A stretch of DNA of 10,564 bases from JANYJJ01 sp038241115 (GTDB lineage Bacteria; Pseudomonadota; Gammaproteobacteria; Burkholderiales; Burkholderiaceae_C), in assembly GCA_038241115.1 (NCBI GenBank), contig JBBRGA010000121.1:1-10564 (forward strand), in the 5' to 3' direction. Position 1 is the first letter of the stretch; each line of letters opens with the position of its first letter. A program made the position numbers and the translations under genes. Of the stretch, positions 6,640 to 10,564 are shown piece after piece. The notes beneath the pieces are model-generated. The model was not told where the DNA came from. It saw only the letters and a program-made list of their open reading frames with translations, and did not search any database.

Positions 6640-7573
6640 CGTAAGCCTGCTCCGTCAGCACCTCCAGCAACATCGCGTGCGGCACCCGGCCGTCGATGAT
6701 GTGGACCGTGTTGACGCCGTTTTTCGCGGCGTCCAAGGCCGACGCGATTTTTGGCAGCATGCCGCCGCTGATGGTGCCGTCGGCAAACAACTCGTCGATC
6801 TCGCGCGCGCTCAAGTCGGTGAGAAGTTCGCCGGCCTTGTTCATGACGCCCGGAATGTTGGTGAGCATGATCAGCTTTTCAGCTTTGAGAACCTCGGCCA
6901 ATTTGCCCGCCACCACATCGGCGTTGATGTTGTAGTTTTCGTTGTTGCTGCCGAAGCCCAACGGCGAAATGACGGGAATGAACTGATCGTCTTGCAAGGC
7001 TTTGACCACGCTGGGGTCGATCGACTCGATCTCGCCGACGTTGCCCATGTCGTGAGTGACGCTGGGATCTTTGAGGTCAACCATACGCAGTTTGCGTGCG
7101 CGTATCAGGCCACCGTCGCGCCCGGTCAGGCCCACGGCCTTGCCGCCAGCCACGTTGATCAGGCCGACGATGTCTTGCTGCACCTGACCGGCCAGCACCC
7201 ACTCCACCACTTCCATGGTCTCGTCGTCGGTGACGCGCATGCCTTGAATAAAGGTGCCTTTTTTGCCGACCCGGGCCAGCGCATCTTCAATTTGCGGCCC
7301 GCCGCCGTGCACCACCACCGGGTTCAAACCCACCAACTTGAGCAGCACCACATCTTCGGCAAAGTCTTGTTGCAAAGCGGGGTCGGTCATGGCGTTGCCG
7401 CCGTATTTGATGACGATGGTTTTGCCATGGAACTTGCGAATATAGGGCAGCGCCTGCGCCAAGATTTCGGCCTTGTCGCGCGGCGAAATGTGCGACAAAT
7501 CGGGCGCGTCGAGGGAGTCAACCGAAGGAACGGATGGGGCAGAAGGGGAAGCGGAGTAAGAGTCAGAAGTCAT
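6617..7573 (-). CDS. argB: Acetylglutamate kinase
   Basis: Phosphorylates N-acetyl-L-glutamate with ATP, the second step of arginine biosynthesis in the cytoplasm. The 318-residue product has the amino-acid-kinase motifs: VIKYGGNAM, VVHGGGPQI, GMRVTD, NINADVVAGKLAEVL, and the ending LLEVLTEQAYGTMIRSH. The helix before the first strand (ILAQALPYIRKFHGKTIVIKYGG) is the N-terminal element typical of arginine-inhibited hexameric kinases, so feedback inhibition by arginine is likely. The start ATG at 7573 was chosen although the frame is open to 7720: residues upstream would be coded by a promoter-like stretch and the heptamer repeat. Residues 1-25 (Ser/Pro-rich) are variable and unlike the shorter E. 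coli enzyme (258 aa). It is the first gene of the - strand run argB-HAD-slmA-pdeM. The very end is duplicated 65 bp downstream. Confidence 0.97.
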   Translation of the reverse strand: MTSDSYSASPSAPSVPSVDSLDAPDLSHISPRDKAEILAQALPYIRKFHGKTIVIKYGGNAMTDPALQQDFAEDVVLLKLVGLNPVVVHGGGPQIEDALARVGKKGTFIQGMRVTDDETMEVVEWVLAGQVQQDIVGLINVAGGKAVGLTGRDGGLIRARKLRMVDLKDPSVTHDMGNVGEIESIDPSVVKALQDDQFIPVISPLGFGSNNENYNINADVVAGKLAEVLKAEKLIMLTNIPGVMNKAGELLTDLSAREIDELFADGTISGGMLPKIASALDAAKNGVNTVHIIDGRVPHAMLLEVLTEQAYGTMIRSH

Positions 7574-7606
7574 AGAGCGTCCGCACAAGGAAGGGAGAGT
7601 GAAAAG

Positions 7607-7633
7607 ATTGTATGAGCCTGCTTTCGATGCCAA
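7607..7633 (-). promoter_or_regulatory. Candidate sigma-70 promoter for the argB operon
   Basis: On the - strand, TTGGCA (7633-7628) and TACAAT (7612-7607) resemble the -35 and -10 hexamers, with a slightly short 15-bp spacer. The transcript would start near 7600, giving a leader of about 27 bases before the argB ATG at 7573. No arginine-repressor operator was recognised. Prediction only. Confidence 0.42.
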
Positions 7634-7670
7634 TCGCGCGCTGCGGCTTGCGAAGCACAACTTGTCGTTC

Positions 7671-7712
7671 GCAGATCGCAGACCGCAGACCGCAGACCGC
7701 AGATCGCAGATT
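7671..7712. repeat. Heptanucleotide tandem repeat, 6 copies (GCAGAYC)
   Basis: Six head-to-tail 7-mers, in order GCAGATC, GCAGACC x3, GCAGATC and GCAGATT (last imperfect). It lies in the divergent region about 40 bp upstream of the candidate argB -35. Read on the - strand in the argB frame it gives the ICDLRSAVCGLRSA string, which is not part of the real protein. Seven is not a multiple of three, so copy-number change would shift any frame crossing it. Confidence 0.92.
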
Positions 7713-7812
7713 TCATTCACCTGAATCCGTTTGAATCAATCCAAAGCGCCGCGGAACTTCGCTTCGCTTTGCGGCTCCATTGAGGGCGCAGCGGCGTTGG
7801 ACGCCGGATGCC

Positions 7813-7818
7813 TATACT
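7813..7818 (+). promoter_or_regulatory. Possible -10 box for the exported Cys-rich protein gene
   Basis: TATACT, 29 bp before the ATG at 7848, is a good -10 hexamer. The nearest -35-like element, TTGGAC at 7797-7802, leaves only a 10-bp spacer, so a normal sigma-70 promoter is not complete and an activator would be needed. No CueR-type dyad or cop box was recognised. Confidence 0.25.
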
Positions 7819-7847
7819 TCGCAAACAAACACGTCGACTCCTCGCTC

Positions 7848-8291
7848 ATGCGCTTTCGTCCCTTCATTTTGTGGATCTTGCTGGCCCTGCTGCCGTTGCG
7901 CGGCTGGGCCACGAGCGAGATGCAAATGAGCATGGCTGCAAACGAATTGGCGGCGTCCGCGGTGGCCGCGTCATCGCTGCAAGTTGAAGCTCAAACCCCA
8001 CACCACGCCGCAATGCCTTGTCACGGCGAAGCCGTTCAAGCGGCGCACGATGGCTCTGACCCATCTGCGCATGATTCGCAGCTTGATTCAGCGCTCGAAT
8101 ACAGCCACGGCGGTCACGCTGCATGCGCCTTGTGCGACCTGTGCCACAGCGTCGCGATGGTCACCACGGCGGCACATGTCAACTCCATGCAAACGGCTGC
8201 GACCCAGAGCTTGGGCTTCGTCAGCACCGACACCGGCCGTGCATTTATCGGCAGGCTGGACCGGCCTCCGCGCCGTGCGCTCGCCGCCTGA
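7848..8291 (+). CDS. Small exported Cys/His/Met-rich protein, DUF2946-like, probable metal binding
   Basis: A 147-residue protein starting MRFRPFILWILLALLPLRGWA, a clear Sec-type signal peptide with cleavage near A21. The mature part has metal-ligand clusters: EMQMSM (24-29), HHAAMPCH (52-59), and HGGHAACALCDLCH (87-100) with C93, C96, C99 and H100. The rest is Ala/Ser-rich, and the end is basic and proline-containing (LDRPPRRALAA). I recognise it as resembling the short DUF2946-type proteins found beside copper-resistance genes; the exact family is not certain. The ATG at 7848 begins right at the signal peptide; the TTG-led frame from 7731 would bury the signal, so it was rejected. No Shine-Dalgarno is visible. 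The outer-membrane factor and multicopper oxidase downstream suggest copper binding or delivery in the periplasm. CDLCH also fits the haem c motif CxxCH formally. Confidence 0.75.
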   Translation: MRFRPFILWILLALLPLRGWATSEMQMSMAANELAASAVAASSLQVEAQTPHHAAMPCHGEAVQAAHDGSDPSAHDSQLDSALEYSHGGHAACALCDLCHSVAMVTTAAHVNSMQTAATQSLGFVSTDTGRAFIGRLDRPPRRALAA

Positions 8292-8321
8292 GTCGCGTAC
8301 ACCCCACCGCACTCGCACAAG

Positions 8322-8350
8322 CACCCGCACCCGCACCCGCACCCGCACCG
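8322..8350. repeat. Hexanucleotide tandem repeat (CACCCG, ~4.8 copies)
   Basis: Four perfect CACCCG units (8322-8345) are followed by a partial unit CACCG. It lies in the 207-bp gap between the exported Cys-rich gene and the next gene, within a wider C/A-rich, G-poor stretch of the + strand (about 8300-8382). I see no gene, terminator or firm promoter in the rest of the gap. Such a C-rich, unstructured transcript resembles a rut site for Rho, but that is inference. Confidence 0.88.
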
Positions 8351-8498
8351 GCCCCCACACCGCACACGCGCCAACACACAGGCGCATGCTGACGAGTCGG
8401 CTTATTTGAGAACGCAGCTGCGACGGCACTTTCACAGCCCACCCGAGGCGAGTCGAAGCACTGCTCTGATGTCCCCCACGACATCTCCCGGAGATCCT

Positions 8499-8909
8499 AT
8501 GTTTACCTTCACCAAGCACACAGCCGTGCTGGGCGCAGCCCTTTTTGCCTGCGCGAGCGTCGCAGCACAAACAGCCGCCCGGCCCAACCCGTTGAACGCC
8601 AGTGCGGCCGTACCTGCGATGACGTATCAATCGCCTTTGGCCACGTTCGCCACCTCCGCCGGCACGCGCAGCGAAAACCAACCGCTCGCTTGGCGTGAAG
8701 CGAACGACAACGTGGCCCGCATTGGTGGTTGGCGGGTCTACGCACGCGAGGCGCAGACGTCAGATGCCGCACCCGCCGCCGCACCCGCCGCCGCCTTGGC
8801 GCCGGTCATGCCTGTCGTGTCGACATCGGCAGTGCAAGCGACATCGCCGGTGCCGCCGTCAGCGGCAGCGGTGGCCCCGTTCAAACCCCATCAGCACCCC
8901 AAGCCATGA
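8499..8909 (+). CDS. Small periplasmic protein of unknown function in a copper-type cluster
   Basis: A 136-residue protein with a Sec signal peptide (MFTFTKHTAVLGAALFACASVAAQ, cleavage near A23). The mature part has one short motif-like region: NPLNASAAVPAMTYQSPLATF (30-50) and LAWREANDNVARIGGWRVYAREAQ (63-86). I recall similar small proteins next to TolC-type factors and multicopper oxidases in Proteobacteria, but know no biochemical role. Residues 87-136 are a low-complexity Ala/Pro/Val tail ending KPHQHPKP. The ATG at 8499 is preceded by a good Shine-Dalgarno (GGAG, 8490-8493, 5-base spacing) and begins at the signal peptide; earlier in-frame starts were rejected. The stop overlaps the next start as ATGA, so it is co-translated with the outer-membrane factor and may be an accessory of it. 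Confidence 0.8.
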   Translation: MFTFTKHTAVLGAALFACASVAAQTAARPNPLNASAAVPAMTYQSPLATFATSAGTRSENQPLAWREANDNVARIGGWRVYAREAQTSDAAPAAAPAAALAPVMPVVSTSAVQATSPVPPSAAAVAPFKPHQHPKP

Positions 8910-10309
8910 CCGCGCTGCTTGTCAAAACGATGCCCGCCTTGGCGGCGCTGGTGCTGTCTGGCTGCGCCACCTTCAGCCCCGACGGCGGCTTTGCCAGCGT
9001 CGAAAAAACCGCGCAGGCGCGTCTGGGCAAAGACGTGGTGTGGGCACGCTCAGCCTCAGACCAAGAACGCATCGATCAGCGCGTCGAAGCGCTGCTGAAA
9101 AACCCGCTCAGCACAGAGGACGCCGTGCAAATGGCCCTGCTGAACAACCGCGGCCTTCAGGCGAGCTTTGCCGAGCTGGGCATCACCGAGGCCGAAGGGG
9201 TTCAGGCCGGCCGCTTGCCCAACCCCGGCTTCAGCTTTGGCCGTCTGACGCGCGGATCGGAAGTGGAGTTCGAGCGCGGCTTGCACTTCAATGTGGCGCG
9301 CTTGTTGGCGCTGCCGCTGATCGGTCAGATGGAGGCAAAGCGTTTTCAGCAAACCCAAAATACCGTGGCGCTGCAAGTGCTGACGCTGGCCGCTGACACG
9401 CGCAAGGCCTGGGTCAACGCCGTGGCGGCCGGTGAGGCTGTGCGCTATGCGCGTCAGGTCAGGCAGACGGCCGACGCCAGCGCCGAACTGGCACGCCGCA
9501 TGGAGCAGGTAGGCAATTTCAACAAGTTGCAACGCGCTCGCGAACAGAGCTTCTCTGCTGACGCGGCCCTGGGCGTGGCACACGCCGAGCAAGCGCAGCG
9601 CACCGCACGCGAGCGGCTGACGCGCCTGCTGGGCGCATGGGGTGCACAAACGCTGTTCACCCTGCCCGAGCGCTTGCCTGACCTGCCGAAAGCGCCGCTC
9701 GACCTGCCCAATGTGGAACAAATGGCTATGGCGCAGCGGCTCGATGTGCAAGCCGCCTCGCTGGCAGCCGAACGAACGGCGAAGAACTTGGGCCTGACCC
9801 GCACCACGCGCTTTATCAACGTGCTGGAGCTGGGCGCGGTGCGCAACAGCTCGAACGAGATGCCCACGCAGCGCGGCTGGGAGGTCAGCCTGGAGCTGCC
9901 GCTGTTTGACTGGGGTGGCGCGCGCGTGGCCAAGGCCGAGGCGGTTTACATGCAGGCGGTGAACCAGGCAGGCGAGGCCGCGGTGAACGCGCGCTCGGAA
10001 GTGCGCGAGGCCTACAGCGGCTATCGCTCGGCATTTGATGTGGCGCGCTACCACCGCGACGAACTGGTGCCGCTGCGCAAACAAATCTCTGACGAAAACA
10101 TGCTTCGCTACAACGGTATGTTGATTGGCGTGTTCGAGCTGCTGGCCGACGCGCGCGCGCAAGTTGCCAGTGTCAGCGCATCCATCGACGCACTGCGCGT
10201 GTTTTGGTTGGCGCAGGCCGACCTGGACATGGCGCTCATCGGCAAGCCGTCCATCACGTCCGCAGGCTCACCAAGCATGGCTGCCGAGCCTGCCGCTGCG
10301 GCCCACTGA
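8906..10309 (+). CDS. TolC-family outer-membrane efflux lipoprotein (CusC/CzcC-like position)
   Basis: Outer-membrane channel of an RND-type or other tripartite exporter, 467 residues. The N-terminus MTALLVKTMPALAALVLSGC is a lipoprotein signal with lipobox LSG-C20. After it come two outer-membrane-efflux repeats: the first begins at LSTEDAVQMALLNNRGLQASFAELGITEAEG, and the second carries ELPLFDWGGARVAKAEAVYMQA followed by long helices rich in Ala, Arg and Glu (VREAYSGYRSAFDVARYHRDELVPLRKQI) and the closing LLADARAQVASVSASIDALRVFWLAQADLDMAL. Length is normal for the family. The start ATG overlaps the previous stop (ATGA); the frame is open 177 bp further upstream but that part is the previous gene. 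The multicopper oxidase begins 17 bp downstream. No inner-membrane pump or adaptor gene is in the window. Copper as substrate is inferred from the company. Confidence 0.9.
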   Translation: MTALLVKTMPALAALVLSGCATFSPDGGFASVEKTAQARLGKDVVWARSASDQERIDQRVEALLKNPLSTEDAVQMALLNNRGLQASFAELGITEAEGVQAGRLPNPGFSFGRLTRGSEVEFERGLHFNVARLLALPLIGQMEAKRFQQTQNTVALQVLTLAADTRKAWVNAVAAGEAVRYARQVRQTADASAELARRMEQVGNFNKLQRAREQSFSADAALGVAHAEQAQRTARERLTRLLGAWGAQTLFTLPERLPDLPKAPLDLPNVEQMAMAQRLDVQAASLAAERTAKNLGLTRTTRFINVLELGAVRNSSNEMPTQRGWEVSLELPLFDWGGARVAKAEAVYMQAVNQAGEAAVNARSEVREAYSGYRSAFDVARYHRDELVPLRKQISDENMLRYNGMLIGVFELLADARAQVASVSASIDALRVFWLAQADLDMALIGKPSITSAGSPSMAAEPAAAAH

Positions 10310-10326
10310 CACACCAAGGAATGAAC

Positions 10327-10564
10327 ATGCTGAACAGACGCAATTTCATGGGTAACACCGCAAGCCTCGCCACATCGATCACAGCCGCTGTGGCTGCCAC
10401 CGCCGTCAGCAAAGTGGCGATGGCCGCCTTGCCCGAGCCGGCGCTCCAAACCTCGCCCGACACCATGCCGCCGCTGCTGCCCACCACCGGTCGGCCTTAC
10501 AACCCGGTGGTCACCCTGAACGGTTGGACCCTGCCTTGGCGCATGAACCAGGGCGTGAAGGAGT
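10327..10564 (+). CDS. Multicopper oxidase (periplasmic copper oxidase), N-terminal part, cut by window end
   Basis: Only 79 codons are present. The start is MLNRRNFMGN followed by an Ala-rich hydrophobic stretch ending AVSKVAMAA, a twin-arginine (Tat) signal: NRRNFM fits the (S/T)RRxFLK consensus approximately, as expected for enzymes that fold with copper in the cytoplasm. The mature part contains TTGRPYNPVVTLNGWTLPWRMNQGVKE, which I recognise as the lead-in of multicopper oxidases from proteobacterial copper clusters; the copper-ligand HxH motifs lie beyond the window. I preferred ATG 10327 to ATG 10321 because the Shine-Dalgarno AAGGA (10316-10320) is then six bases away rather than touching. 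It follows the outer-membrane factor after 17 bp, so they are one operon. Its role would be oxidation of Cu(I) to the less toxic Cu(II), inferred from family. Confidence 0.84.
   Translation, partial: MLNRRNFMGNTASLATSITAAVAATAVSKVAMAALPEPALQTSPDTMPPLLPTTGRPYNPVVTLNGWTLPWRMNQGVKE

Noticed and set aside
6620..7615. 331-codon open frame on the + strand opposite argB
   Set aside because: It is exactly antisense to a certain argB, has no recognisable motifs or Shine-Dalgarno, and long antisense frames are expected in GC-rich DNA with strong third-position bias.
7671..7712. CRISPR-like array
   Set aside because: Units are 7 bp with no spacers, so it is a simple tandem repeat; no cas genes are present.
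7574..7720. N-terminal extension of ArgB by 49 residues (ICDLRSAVCGLRSA)
   Set aside because: The added residues come from the heptamer repeat and promoter-like DNA; homologous kinases start near the ATG at 7573.
7731..7847. 39-residue upstream extension of the exported Cys-rich protein from TTG 7731
   Set aside because: It would place the hydrophobic signal peptide in mid-protein; the ATG at 7848 starts directly at the signal.
9056..10162. 368-codon open frame on the - strand opposite the TolC-type gene
   Set aside because: The opposite strand encodes a full-length outer-membrane factor with lipobox; the antisense product is His/Gln/Arg-rich, low-complexity and unlike any family I know.

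Overview
The window looks like a chromosomal segment of a GC-rich betaproteobacterium, most likely Burkholderiales of the Comamonadaceae type. This rests on the RNase E C-terminal half, the argB – HAD nucleotidase – slmA order, and the style of the copper-handling proteins. It is inference from recognised protein families, not a database match. No rRNA, tRNA, CRISPR array, insertion sequence or phage gene was seen.

Left part (1-4511, + strand): the 3' three quarters of rne (RNase E; its first ~301 residues lie outside the window) end at a very clear intrinsic terminator. Next come a small fused DUF3717-DUF1289 protein and a NorM-like MATE efflux pump, joined by an ATGA stop/start overlap.

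Middle part (4387-7573, - strand, read right to left): an apparent operon argB (acetylglutamate kinase) – HAD pyrimidine 5'-nucleotidase – slmA (nucleoid occlusion factor) – PdeM-type metallophosphoesterase. The genes are packed with overlaps, and two of the four appear to use TTG starts in a TTGA stop/start overlap. The argB-HAD junction carries a 24-bp exact direct repeat. It duplicates the last codons of argB and creates a 20-codon mini-ORF whose stop overlaps the TTG start of the HAD gene. The 3' end of the last gene overlaps the MATE gene convergently by 125 bp.

Right part (7574-10564, + strand): a divergent control region holds a heptanucleotide tandem repeat and a plausible argB promoter. 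It is followed by what looks like the start of a copper/metal-tolerance locus: a small exported Cys/His/Met-rich protein (DUF2946-like), a small periplasmic protein of unknown function, a TolC-type outer-membrane lipoprotein, and the N-terminus of a Tat-exported multicopper oxidase cut by the window edge. The four would act together in the periplasm and outer membrane to bind, oxidise and export copper, but metal specificity is inferred from gene company.

The most unusual things are the duplicated argB tail with its mini-ORF, the CxxCxxCH protein, and the two short tandem repeats (7-mer and 6-mer) flanking that protein. I did not find convincing evidence of a wholly new multi-gene system.
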